Source of the DNA: Bog-752 sp963799395 | GTDB lineage: Bacteria > Actinomycetota > Thermoleophilia > UBA2241 | NCBI GenBank assembly: GCA_963799395.1 | Contig: CAWCWZ010000047.1 | Location: 1 to 17,862, forward strand | DNA: 17,862 nucleotides | Direction: 5' to 3' | Shown here: positions 7,384 to 14,547 of the stretch, one piece after another | Position numbering within the stretch: the first letter of the stretch is position 1 | How the letters are laid out: every line of letters begins with the position of its first letter | Notes under the pieces: generated by a model | Databases searched by the model: none | What the model was told of the DNA's origin: nothing | The model's input: only the letters and a program-made list of their open reading frames with translations | Program-made: the position numbers and the translations under genes

Positions 7384-7884
7384 TCAAGCGGGCGCGCCGA
7401 CCCGGTGGAAGGTCATCATGCTGAACCGCGTCCAGACGCCGCCGGCCCGCACCCGGCGCACATACGAGAAGCTGTCGGGGCTCAAGGCGTGGAGGACGAT
7501 CCTCGTGAGCGGAGCGGGCGTTGCCAGGAGGCCGTGTCTTGCGCTCGAGGTCGGCCGGAAGATCAGGTTGTTGGGCAGCACGCCGGGGAGCGAGGGCGTC
7601 GCGATCACGCCGACGTAGCGGTCTCCTTGCCGCGAGATCGTCAGGGTCGAGACCGGGAGCTTGAGCGTCAGGTCCCCGCCGTAGCCGTTCTCGGGATCGA
7701 CCGAGCGCCCGTCGTCGGCCGAGTACCGACCCACCCACGCGATCGTCGCCGCGGGCGCCGGCGAGGTCGTCGTCGGCGCTGAGGTCGCACCCGAAGGCGC
7801 CGGCGCGCCGGCGCTGCAGCCGGCCGCCGGCAGGCCCAGGGCCGCCGCGGCGAGAATCGTTGCCATGGTGCGCCTCGCCCTCAT
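7384..7884 (-). CDS. Small lipoprotein of unknown function
   Basis: 166 residues. The start at 7884 (MRARRTMATIL) supplies the positively charged head of a lipoprotein signal; a second Met six codons in is possible. The lipobox is LPAAGC with Cys23, followed by an Ala/Pro/Thr/Ser linker (PSGATSAPTTTSPAPAA). The mature domain begins WVGRYSADDG and has alternating strands (GGDLTLKLPVSTLTISRQ, YVGVIATPSL, FSYVRRVRAG, WTRFSMMTFHRV). This suggests a small lipocalin-like beta-barrel, but I do not recognise a named family. It would be anchored on the outer face of the cytoplasmic membrane. It lies 143 bases downstream of the serpin on the same strand, so co-transcription is possible, although it has its own promoter candidate. 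The reading frame is clean. Confidence 0.72.
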   Translation of the reverse strand: MRARRTMATILAAAALGLPAAGCSAGAPAPSGATSAPTTTSPAPAATIAWVGRYSADDGRSVDPENGYGGDLTLKLPVSTLTISRQGDRYVGVIATPSLPGVLPNNLIFRPTSSARHGLLATPAPLTRIVLHALSPDSFSYVRRVRAGGVWTRFSMMTFHRVGAPA

Positions 7885-7890
7885 GCGGAC

Positions 7891-7920
7891 AGTATGGCGT
7901 CGCTCGGGCCGATCCGAAAA
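7891..7920 (-). promoter_or_regulatory. Possible leaderless promoter for the small lipoprotein gene
   Basis: Read on the minus strand, TTTTCG (7915-7920) and CATACT (7891-7896) are 18 bases apart, and the -10-like box ends 6 bases before the ATG at 7884. No ribosome site precedes that ATG. This spacing fits transcription starting at the A of ATG, a common actinobacterial arrangement. The -35 is weak. Confidence 0.3.
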
Positions 7921-8027
7921 CATCGCACCCCCGGCGCGCCGCGGGTCCTGGCGCGCCGCCGACCCGGCGCGCGGTCGACCCGGCGCACCGCCGATCCCCT
8001 GTTCGTGCGCGACCCGCGCCGGGAGAC

Positions 8028-9303
8028 CTACGCCCGCGGGTCCCTGATCAGCGCCATGAACAGGGGCGCCGAGGTGCTCTTCTCGGTGAGCAGCATGAGG
8101 AACGGGTGGTCGGCGCGGATGGTGAGGGGCGCGACGGGCTCGGCGGTGATGCCCACGATGCCGGCCGTGGCGGCTGCGGCCTCGATGCCGTTCTCGTTCA
8201 CGTCGAGGACGGCCTTGTGGACGACGCGCTCGATGTACACGCGTCCCTGGGCGCCCGGCGCGACGATGCCCTGGAGCTCGGCCTGCTGCGGCGAGAAGGC
8301 CGCGACCATGCCCAGCGCCTGCAAGCGCGGGCTTGAGGTCGGGAGCCGAGAAGGTCGTGTGCAGGCGCGGCAGGTCGAGCATGATCGGCCGGGAACGGGC
8401 GACCGCGTAGAGCGAGCCCAAGACCGCGGCGCGCGAACAGGGCCAGCAGCGAGTCGGGCGTCTGGCCGGCGCGCGGCACGATCACCCAGGCGGTGACCGG
8501 GCCCTTGGTGGCGAGGGCTACGGCGTCGTAGGCGGGCGTCTGCGCGACCGGGGCGGTGAGCGGCCCGCTCATGGTCGGCACCTGTACCGTCGAGCCGTCG
8601 GCGAGGACGAACGGCGCGGGTCGCGTGCGGCTGGGGTCGAACGGCAGTCTGCCAGGCGGCCTTGAGATGCACGGTGTTCACGACGGCGAGGATGGTGGCG
8701 CTGCTGAAGTCGCCGGGACTGACGATCTGCTTGATCATCCCGGCGGTGCGGCCGTCGACCCAGCCGTTGACGGCGTCGGCCGCGCGGTCGGGGTCGGTGG
8801 GCAGCGGCAGCGTGGCGGCGGCGAAGTAGTCGCGCCCGGCGGTCAGGAACGCCGGGTTGAAGGCCACGCCGTCGCGCAGCCAGAGCGAGTCGGCGATCTG
8901 CACGGCGGGCCGCCGGCCCGCCTGCGTGGCGGCGATGAGATCGGCCCAGGCCTGGTCCGTGGCCGGCAGGCTCAGCCCCTCGAGGCCGAGCGCGCGCCGC
9001 ATCTCGGCCGCCGTGCGACCCTGAGCCCCGTTCAGGATCATCGAGAGCACGTCGTGGATCGACAGCGGCGAGACGACGACGTTGCCGCTCGACGTCTGCG
9101 CCTCGCGGGCCAGCAACGCCAGGCCGAAGCGGTCGAGCGGGGCGGTGAGCAGACGGGCGTCGGCGGCCGCCGACGGGTCGCCGCGCAGCGGATCGAGCGG
9201 TGCGGCGGCGGCGCTCGCCGCCCGGTGGCTCGTGGCGATGACGACGGTCAGCACCGCGCCGATCGCGACCAGCTGAGACGAGGATGACGACGATGCGGCG
9301 CAC
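8028..9303 (-). pseudogene. Serpin-family protease inhibitor, about four frameshifts
   Basis: Serpins trap serine or cysteine proteases through a cleavable loop. The start is GTG 9303 with ribosome site AAGGAGG (9308-9314), then a membrane-anchor or signal segment (MRRIVVILVSA continuing, after a shift, VAIGAVLTVVIA). Landmarks follow in order: GNVVVSPLSIHDVLSMI, ADSLWLRDG, VNGWVDGRTAGMI, ILAVVNTVHLKAAW, VPTMS, RLQALGMVAAF, ERVVHKAVLDVNENG, the hinge EAAAATA and the serpin signature RADHPFLMLL near the C-terminus. Four frame changes are needed, near 9273, 8650, 8430 and 8330, each equivalent to one extra base. The small-residue hinge (P12-P8 AAAAT) fits an inhibitory serpin. Counting from it puts Thr/Ala near P1-P1', hinting at an elastase- or subtilisin-like target; P14 is Ile instead of the usual Thr/Ser. 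The total of about 420 residues is normal for the family. Confidence 0.85.
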
Positions 9304-9503
9304 GGTGCCTCCTTGCCAACGGGATCGTCAGTTCTTGAGGTGGAGACGCCGGAGGGCCGCGAGTGGTTCGCGGTGGGGGCCGGCGGCGCAGGGGGAGACG
9401 AGAGTGAAGAATCGGGGCGCGTCCGCCGATGCTCTCCTGGACGGGTATCGATCCGGGCCGCAGGGGCTCGAACGAGCCGGGGTCAACCGAGGGGGCTCCC
9501 CTT

Positions 9504-9986
9504 ATGCCTGAGGCGCTGAGATGGCCGGCCAGGATCGCGCTCGCCGCCGTCGTGCTGGCGATCTGCGCGCTTGCCGGCTGGCAGGCTGCGAGCCCGGCCG
9601 CCGTGCCGAGTGCCGCCGTCGCGCCGAGCGCCGCCGCCGCGCCGAGCGCGGCCGTGGCGTCGAGCTGCGGCTCGCTGCCTGCGGTCGGAGGCCCCGATCT
9701 GCGCTCGGCGGTGGTCGGGACGTGGCGCGAGCGGGGCGGCTCGGGCGTCGTCTTGCATCTCGCCGCCGACGGCGTGGCCACGCTGGACATGACGGTCGAC
9801 GGAGCGCTCGTCTGGGCCGAGACCGGCACGTTCCGCGTGGACCGTGACGATGTGACCCTCACCTGCCTGTTCTTCGGTCAGACGCCCGGCGGCTATGATG
9901 GCTGTTCGAGCCGGGAGGCCTGCGTCTACACCGGCGGCGTCCTCGTCTGGCCGGCCGACGGGGACGTCTTCACCAGGCAGCTCTGA
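9504..9986 (+). CDS. Small secreted or membrane-anchored hypothetical protein
   Basis: 160 residues. ATG 9504 is preceded by a purine-rich site (GAGGGGG, 9489-9495) at a suitable distance, preferred to upstream in-frame openings that lack one. It begins with a basic head and a hydrophobic segment (IALAAVVLAICALAGW), then an Ala/Pro/Ser/Val repeat linker (PSAAVA-like, four near copies). The compact domain starts at VVGTWRERGGSG and contains alternating beta-type strands and several cysteines that could pair outside the cell. The pattern xGTWxxx...GxFRVDxDxVTLTC suggests a small beta-barrel of lipocalin-like type, as in the lipoprotein at 7384-7884, but no family is recognised. It is transcribed divergently from the serpin gene across a ~200-base gap. 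The frame is intact. Confidence 0.68.
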   Translation: MPEALRWPARIALAAVVLAICALAGWQAASPAAVPSAAVAPSAAAAPSAAVASSCGSLPAVGGPDLRSAVVGTWRERGGSGVVLHLAADGVATLDMTVDGALVWAETGTFRVDRDDVTLTCLFFGQTPGGYDGCSSREACVYTGGVLVWPADGDVFTRQL

Positions 9987-10000
9987 CCGCGACCGGGACG

Positions 10001-10045
10001 CGCCGGGCCCGGCGGTCGATCGTGCGTGGCGGATGGCGCTCCGCC
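10001..10045. terminator. Possible bidirectional terminator between convergent genes
   Basis: A perfect 14-base palindrome (CGCCGGGCCCGGCG, 10001-10014) is followed by a 6-bp stem, GGCGGA/TCCGCC (10028-10045). Both lie in the 60-base gap between a plus-strand gene ending at 9986 and a minus-strand gene ending at 10047. There is no T-run, so the call rests on position and pairing. Confidence 0.35.
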
Positions 10046-10046
10046 C

Positions 10047-10463
10047 TCAGGTCTTGAGGGGCACGACCAGGAGCGGCAGGGTCGCGCGATGCACGAGGTG
10101 GTACGGGGTCGAGCCGAGCAGCAGACCGGTGAGCTGCGACTCGCCGCGCGTGCCCACGGCGATGAGGTCGGCTTTGGTCCGCGCGGCCACGTTGAGCAAC
10201 GCCTCCGCCGGGCGGTCGTCCTCGAGGATCACCTCTGCCGGCACGCCGCGTCGCTGCGCCGTCTGCAACGCCTCGCCCGTGACCTTCCTGCCCAGCTCGA
10301 CGATCCTGTCGGGCGGCACCAGCGACGACGACCCTATGCGGGGTGGCGCGTCGGCGTAGGTGATCACCACCTTGCCGCTCGGTCCGGCGAGGTCGAGCGC
10401 CTGGTCGAGGGCCGCCTTGGCGCAGTCTGAACCGTCGTACCCTACTACGATCGTCAAGCCCAT
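10047..10463 (-). CDS. Universal stress protein (UspA family)
   Basis: 138 residues, the normal single-domain length. It starts with the family opening IVVGYDGSDCAKAALDQAL, has the strand KVVITYADAPP and ADLIAVGTRG, and ends with the ATP-binding signature G-x2-G-x9-G-S (GTRGESQLTGLLLGS), then the usual HLVHRATLPLLVVP. With this motif complete, it should belong to the nucleotide-binding Usp class. These are cytoplasmic proteins linked to energy stress, hypoxia and stationary-phase survival. Ribosome site GAGAGGAG lies about 8 bases before ATG 10463. No partner gene is adjacent on the same strand, so it is probably monocistronic; its promoter would lie in the gap to 10835. Confidence 0.93.
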   Translation of the reverse strand: MGLTIVVGYDGSDCAKAALDQALDLAGPSGKVVITYADAPPRIGSSSLVPPDRIVELGRKVTGEALQTAQRRGVPAEVILEDDRPAEALLNVAARTKADLIAVGTRGESQLTGLLLGSTPYHLVHRATLPLLVVPLKT

Positions 10464-10835
10464 CGTCGTCTCCTCTCCGACCGGCGCGCCACTCGCGGTG
10501 GACCGGCGTCGGTGATCGGCGGCAAGGCCTCGGTTGCCCCGTCGGGGCCGCGGTCATGCCGCCGGCGGCCCCCGTGATCGTGGGTCCGCCTGGGCCAGCT
10601 CTTCCCGCGCGGTGCGGCCGGAAACCGCGTTTGGGTGCGTCGCTCGACCGCTGCTGCGGAGGTCGCCGTCGTGGTACGCTCTGGCAGGACATGATGCTCT
10701 CAAGCATCGGGTACGTTGCGCCGACAGACACCCACAACGCCGTCAGGTCGGTCGGAAGGCGCCGAGGCGAACGCGGAATCGGGCGATCGTCGCCGTCGAG
10801 GTGGCGGGACGAATGCTCGCGGGGGAGTGCCTGGT
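10464..10835. other. Intergenic region between divergent genes
   Basis: 372 bases with no supported gene; the open frames here lack ribosome sites and recognisable protein. It should hold promoters for the universal stress protein (leftward) and the propeller protein (rightward). Two possible elements are visible: an extended -10-like box TGGTACGCT (10672-10680) and a 6-bp inverted repeat GATGCT-CTCA-AGCATC (10693-10708) just after it. Both are weak. Confidence 0.4.
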
Positions 10836-12458
10836 GTGAAGCGCACGACGTTCATTCTCACCGTCATCCTGGCGTTTGCCGCCGCCTTCGCCGCCGTGCC
10901 CACCGTCGCCGGCGCTTCGAGCACCGGCTGGACGGCCCACAAGGCGGCCGGCGTGCCCCTTCTGTCGGTGGCCGCGGCCGGCCCCGCTCACGCCTGGGCG
11001 GTCGGTCCGGGGCCGACGATCGTGGCTACCACCGACGGCGGCTCGAGCTGGGTAGCGCAGAACGCGCCGATCGTCGCAGACCTCTATGGGGTCGCCTTCT
11101 CCGACGCGTCCGACGGCTGGGCCGTGGGCGCCGGAGACGACGTCGGCGCCGTGGTGGCCACGACCGACGGTGGCGTCGACTGGGCGCCCCAGACCATCCC
11201 GACGACAGCGGCGCTGATAGGCGTGGCCTGCCGCGGCGAGGACTGCTGGGCGGTCGGTGCGGCCGGCACGATCATCGCCACGACCGACGGCGGCTCGAGC
11301 TGGGCCGCGCAGAGCTCGCCGACCGGTAGCGACCTGTACAGCGTGACGTTCTCCGACGCCGACCACGGCTGGGCCGTGGGTGACCGGGGCCGCATCATCG
11401 CCACCACCGACGGCGGCGCCGTCTGGACCTCACAGAGATCGCCGACCAGCCGCTACCTGAACGGGGTGACCTGCAACGGCCCGCAGCGCGCCTGGGCGGT
11501 GGGGGAGAAAGGCGTCATCATCGCCACCACCGACGGCGGCGCCCACTGGCTCGTGCGCCGGACGGCCAAGGCCAGCGACCTGTACACGGTCGCCTTCTCC
11601 GACAGGCGCCGCGGCTGGGCGGTGGGCGTCGGCGGCGTCATCCTGGCGACTACGAGCGGCGGCGCGACCTGGCGGGCGCAAGGCTGCCCCACGGGGGAGG
11701 ATCTCTCCTCGGTCGCCTTCGCCGACAGCCTGCACGGTTTCGTCGCCGGCGTCGCCGGCACGATGTTGACCACCACGCGGGCCGGCTGGTCCGAGCGCCG
11801 GCCGCCCGTGGCCACGGTCGCCGCCGTCGTCGCGAAGACCGGCTTTGGGCCGGGATTCCCGCCGCCGGTCGCGCCGAGGTGGTACAGGTCGGCGGCGCGC
11901 GTCGAGCTCGGCGCGAGCGACGGGAGGGGCGGCTCGGGGGTCGCCTCTATCCACTACTCGCTCGATCACGGCAAGACCTGGGTGAGGAGTGTGTCGTTCA
12001 CCGTGGCAGCGCCGGCCGATCACAGCGGCGACGGCGTCCACCCGTTCCTCTATCGTGCGACCGACAACGCCGGCAACGTCGAGGCCCCCCGGAAAGGCTG
12101 CGTGCGTATCGACACCCGCCGTCCGAGGCCCGTCGCCAAGTGGTCCGCGGCCGCCGTCCGCGGCGCCCGCACCGCCCTGCGGTTCTACGTCGGCGACCCG
12201 CGCCCAGGCAGCCCCACGGCGACGGCGATCATCCGCATCCACAACGCCCGCGGTGTGCTGGTGCGGAAGGCTGTGCTGGCCAACGTCGCGGTCGACCGGG
12301 CCCTCGACTACATCTTCGTCTGCCGGCTGCCGATCGGCGTGTACCGGTTCACGGTCGTGGCCACCGACGGGGCCGGCAACCGCGGGTCCAACGTGACCGC
12401 CAACCGTCTCATCGTGCGCGACCGGCCCGTCGGCTTCGCCGGGCCGCTCGCGCGCTAG
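10836..12458 (+). CDS. Secreted YCF48/BNR-type seven-repeat beta-propeller with Ig-like C-terminus
   Basis: 540 residues. GTG 10836 has ribosome site GGGGGAG (10821-10827) 8 bases upstream and begins a signal peptide (TFILTVILAFAAAFAAVPTV, cleavage near GA|SS). An upstream in-frame extension lacks such a site. Seven repeats of about 41 residues (about 41-320) follow, each with the pattern DLYxVxFxDxxxGWAVGxxGxIxATTDGGxxW. This combines the Asp-box with the GWAVG turn of YCF48-like propellers. The C-terminal part (about 345-530) has HYSLDHGKTW, PFLYRATDNAGNVE and YRFTVVATDGAGNRG, typical of Ig-like/OmpL47-like domains in cell-surface proteins. YCF48/HCF136 assists photosystem II assembly in phototrophs, but bacterial secreted forms are widespread and no photosynthesis genes are nearby. 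A surface binding role is inferred. The frame is clean. Confidence 0.85.
   Translation: MKRTTFILTVILAFAAAFAAVPTVAGASSTGWTAHKAAGVPLLSVAAAGPAHAWAVGPGPTIVATTDGGSSWVAQNAPIVADLYGVAFSDASDGWAVGAGDDVGAVVATTDGGVDWAPQTIPTTAALIGVACRGEDCWAVGAAGTIIATTDGGSSWAAQSSPTGSDLYSVTFSDADHGWAVGDRGRIIATTDGGAVWTSQRSPTSRYLNGVTCNGPQRAWAVGEKGVIIATTDGGAHWLVRRTAKASDLYTVAFSDRRRGWAVGVGGVILATTSGGATWRAQGCPTGEDLSSVAFADSLHGFVAGVAGTMLTTTRAGWSERRPPVATVAAVVAKTGFGPGFPPPVAPRWYRSAARVELGASDGRGGSGVASIHYSLDHGKTWVRSVSFTVAAPADHSGDGVHPFLYRATDNAGNVEAPRKGCVRIDTRRPRPVAKWSAAAVRGARTALRFYVGDPRPGSPTATAIIRIHNARGVLVRKAVLANVAVDRALDYIFVCRLPIGVYRFTVVATDGAGNRGSNVTANRLIVRDRPVGFAGPLAR
10956..11790 (+). repeat. Seven tandem ~123-base repeats encoding propeller blades
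   Basis: The nucleotide phrase GCCACGACCGACGGCGG and close variants recur about every 120-130 bases, once per blade. Repeats 3-5 are closest to each other in both DNA and protein. The sixth has Ser for Asp (ATTSGG) and the seventh is the most diverged (TTTRAGW). Confidence 0.8.
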
Positions 12459-12492
12459 GCGCGGCCCGGTCCGCCCCGCGGCCGTCAGCCTC

Positions 12493-12520
12493 TGGACGCG
12501 GGTGGGCAAGCGCATAGAAT
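12493..12520 (+). promoter_or_regulatory. Candidate sigma-70-type promoter for the zinc-ribbon gene
   Basis: TGGACG (12493-12498) and TAGAAT (12515-12520) lie 16 bases apart. The -10 matches the consensus at 5 of 6 positions and the -35 at about 4 of 6. The start codon is 28 bases past the -10, with a ribosome site between. Confidence 0.45.
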
Positions 12521-12547
12521 GAGGGCGTCGACGAGGAGCTGCGAGCC

Positions 12548-12721
12548 ATGACCGACTACGAGTTCGTCTGTCACGAGTGCGGCCGTACGTTCAGGGGGTT
12601 GACCTCGCGCGTCGGTGAGGAGATGTGTCCGTCGTGCGGGAGCATCGACATCGATTTCGTGTCTGATCCTGCCGAGGCGCCGGCGACCGCCGATCACGGC
12701 GACGACCCTCCCGAGGGCTAA
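12548..12721 (+). CDS. Small zinc-ribbon protein (FmdB-like)
   Basis: 57 residues. ATG 12548 has ribosome site GAGGAG (12533-12538) 9 bases upstream; the stop TAA is at 12719-12721. It begins YEFVCHECGRTF and contains two CxxC pairs (Cys8/Cys11 and Cys27/Cys30) that form a complete four-cysteine zinc ribbon, then an acidic Asp/Pro/Glu tail (EAPATADHGDDPPEG). The opening and knuckle spacing resemble the FmdB/CxxC_CXXC_SSSS regulatory-protein family, whose molecular function is poorly defined; a role in transcription is commonly assumed. Codon use (G/C third bases, ordered charged tail), the ribosome site and the promoter candidate support a real gene despite its length. It lies 116 bases upstream of the diguanylate cyclase on the same strand and could share its transcript. 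Confidence 0.8.
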   Translation: MTDYEFVCHECGRTFRGLTSRVGEEMCPSCGSIDIDFVSDPAEAPATADHGDDPPEG

Positions 12722-12811
12722 CACCGCCTCCGCCACAGGCCGACCGGCGCCGCGGAGGCGGTCGCGCTCGAGGGCGGTGCAGGGTCGAGCCGGCGCGCGC
12801 CGAATCGGTGC

Positions 12812-12824
12812 GTACGCAGCGTAC
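12812..12824. promoter_or_regulatory. Short inverted repeat upstream of the diguanylate cyclase start
   Basis: GTACG-CAG-CGTAC is a perfect 5-bp inverted repeat 13 bases before the chosen ATG at 12838. It lies in the leader where a regulator, or a hairpin affecting the ribosome site GGGGG (12827-12831), could act. It is short enough to be chance. Confidence 0.25.
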
Positions 12825-12837
12825 ACGGGGGTCACGC

Positions 12838-14496
12838 ATGGCGCAGGGCGGCAGGTCGCAGGCGGGAGCGAAGGCGCGCGGTGCGCGGCGCCGATCGCAG
12901 CCAGACGCCGGCGCGCGTCCCGGCGAGCTCGCCGAGCTCCAGGGCCGGCGCCTCGCGGCGCTCTTCGACGCCTGTCGCGGCTTGGCGACGAGCCTCGAGC
13001 TCGACGAGGTGATGGAAGGAATCTGCCGGGGCGTCGACGAGGCCTTCGGCCTGACCTCGGTCGACATCTACGAATACCACCCCGAGACCGAGCAGCTCGT
13101 GTCGGTGTGGTCGCACGTGCGCGACGATCCCGCGGCCGCGGCCGCCTTCGTGGGCACGACCTACCGGCTCGACGAGCATCCCATCTACCGGCGGGCGCTG
13201 GCCAAGCGCGGTCTCGCCGAGTACCACGTAGACGACGAGGAGTTCGCCGCCGCCGACCCCGGGCTGCTGGCCGAGATGCAGGAGTGGGGCGAGAAGAGCG
13301 TGATCGAGGCCAGCCTCGTGTTCGGCGACGAGGTGATGGGGCTGCTCTCGGTGTCGAGCACCGACCAGGTGCTGCGCTTCGACGACCAGGAGAAGGAGCT
13401 GCTGATCGCCTTCGCCTCGACGGCGGCCACGGCCATCCACAACGCCAGGCTCTACCGGCAGCGTGACGAACAGGCCCGTCACCTCTCGTCGCTGCTCGAG
13501 GCGAGCCGGGCGATCACCTCGACCGTGGTGCTGGGCGAGGTGCTCGCCCGGGTCACCCGCCAGGCGGCGACGGCGCTCGAGGCCTGGCGCGCGGTCGTCT
13601 ACGAGTTCGACGCCGACGGCGACCGGCTGATCCTCAAGTCCGAGTCCGGCGGCGGCGCGGCTCCGGGCGGCGAGGCGCCCGGCACGATCCGTGCCCTCGG
13701 CGAGCATCCCAGCGACCGCCGGACCCTGCGGGCGGGGAGACCGGTCGTCGACTGCCTCGACGACGGCGACCTCGCGCCCGACGCCCGGGCGCGCATGCTC
13801 GCCAACGGAGAACAGACCTGCGTAAGCGTGCCGCTGCGCTTCGGCGGCCGGCCTCTCGGCATCCTGCGACTGAGCGAGGTCGAGCCGCGGAGCTTCGGCG
13901 AGGACGAGCTCGACCTCGCCCAGGGTCTCGGCGAACAGGCGGCCGCCGCCATCAACAACGCCCGCCTCTACCAGGCGATCGAGGAGCAGGCGATCAGGGA
14001 CGGCCTCACGGGCCTGTTCAACCACCGGTTCTTCTATGAGCGCCTGCAGGCCGAGCTCGTGCGCGCCCGGCGTTACGGCACGCCGGTCTCGCTGCTCATG
14101 ATCGACGTCGACGACTTCAAGCACTACAACGACCGCTACGGACACCAGGCCGGCGACGAGGTCCTGAGGGTCCTCGGAGCGCTCATCGCTCGCGAGGTGC
14201 GCCGCGACCTCGACATCGCCTGCCGCTACGGCGGCGAGGAGTTCACCGTCATCCTGCCGCACACGCCCACGGCGGCCGCGGGCGTGAGCGAACGGCTGCG
14301 CGAGCGCATCGCGGGCACCACGTTCACGGCCGCCGACGGGACCGATCTCGGCAGCGTCACCGTGAGCATCGGCGTGGCCGTCTACCCGGGCGTGGCGCCC
14401 GAGGTCGACGGCCTGGTCGGCGCCGCCGACGAGGCTCTCTACGTGGCCAAGGGCAAGGGCAAGAACCGCGTCGAGGTGGCGCCCGCCGACGGCTGA
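12838..14496 (+). CDS. GAF-GAF-GGDEF diguanylate cyclase
   Basis: 552 residues, soluble. The order is a basic disordered head (1-30), GAF1 (about 50-205), GAF2 (about 220-377), a helical linker ending RLYQAIEEQAIRDGLTGLFN, and a GGDEF domain (about 386-548). It should convert two GTP to cyclic di-GMP. The active loop is RYGGEEF (GGEEF at 465-469), with metal/substrate residues in IDVDDFKHYND (Asp423 onward) and the late SIGVAVYP strand, so all expected catalytic features are present. A product-inhibition I-site RxxD (Arg456-Asp459) lies five residues before the GGEEF. The GAF domains each end in an AxAIxNARLY helix and would sense a small ligand or redox signal. ATG 12838 was chosen because GGGGG (12827-12831) precedes it; GTG 12808 lacks a site. 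No EAL or HD-GYP partner is in the window. Confidence 0.93.
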   Translation: MAQGGRSQAGAKARGARRRSQPDAGARPGELAELQGRRLAALFDACRGLATSLELDEVMEGICRGVDEAFGLTSVDIYEYHPETEQLVSVWSHVRDDPAAAAAFVGTTYRLDEHPIYRRALAKRGLAEYHVDDEEFAAADPGLLAEMQEWGEKSVIEASLVFGDEVMGLLSVSSTDQVLRFDDQEKELLIAFASTAATAIHNARLYRQRDEQARHLSSLLEASRAITSTVVLGEVLARVTRQAATALEAWRAVVYEFDADGDRLILKSESGGGAAPGGEAPGTIRALGEHPSDRRTLRAGRPVVDCLDDGDLAPDARARMLANGEQTCVSVPLRFGGRPLGILRLSEVEPRSFGEDELDLAQGLGEQAAAAINNARLYQAIEEQAIRDGLTGLFNHRFFYERLQAELVRARRYGTPVSLLMIDVDDFKHYNDRYGHQAGDEVLRVLGALIAREVRRDLDIACRYGGEEFTVILPHTPTAAAGVSERLRERIAGTTFTAADGTDLGSVTVSIGVAVYPGVAPEVDGLVGAADEALYVAKGKGKNRVEVAPADG

Positions 14497-14517
14497 AACG
14501 GATCTCCCGCGAGCCGT

Positions 14518-14546
14518 TTGACAGCGACACTTAAATGGTAGAGACT
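14518..14546 (+). promoter_or_regulatory. Promoter for the MFS-TetR operon
   Basis: A consensus -35 TTGACA (14518-14523) stands out in locally AT-rich sequence. The -10 is less clear; TAGAGACT (14539-14546) contains candidates at 15-17 bases spacing. The operator begins 2 bases later, so a bound repressor would cover the transcription start. Confidence 0.6.
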
Positions 14547-14547
14547 G

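Noticed and set aside
5885..9303. Programmed ribosomal frameshifting in the secreted protein and serpin
   Set aside because: Four frame changes per gene with no slippery heptamer or downstream pseudoknot seen; programmed sites are normally single.
10716..10835. N-terminal extension of the propeller protein
   Set aside because: No ribosome site and a charged sequence before the signal peptide; GTG 10836 is better placed.
12832..14262. 476-codon minus-strand open frame opposite the diguanylate cyclase
   Set aside because: Shadow of a validated GGDEF gene; no domain visible.
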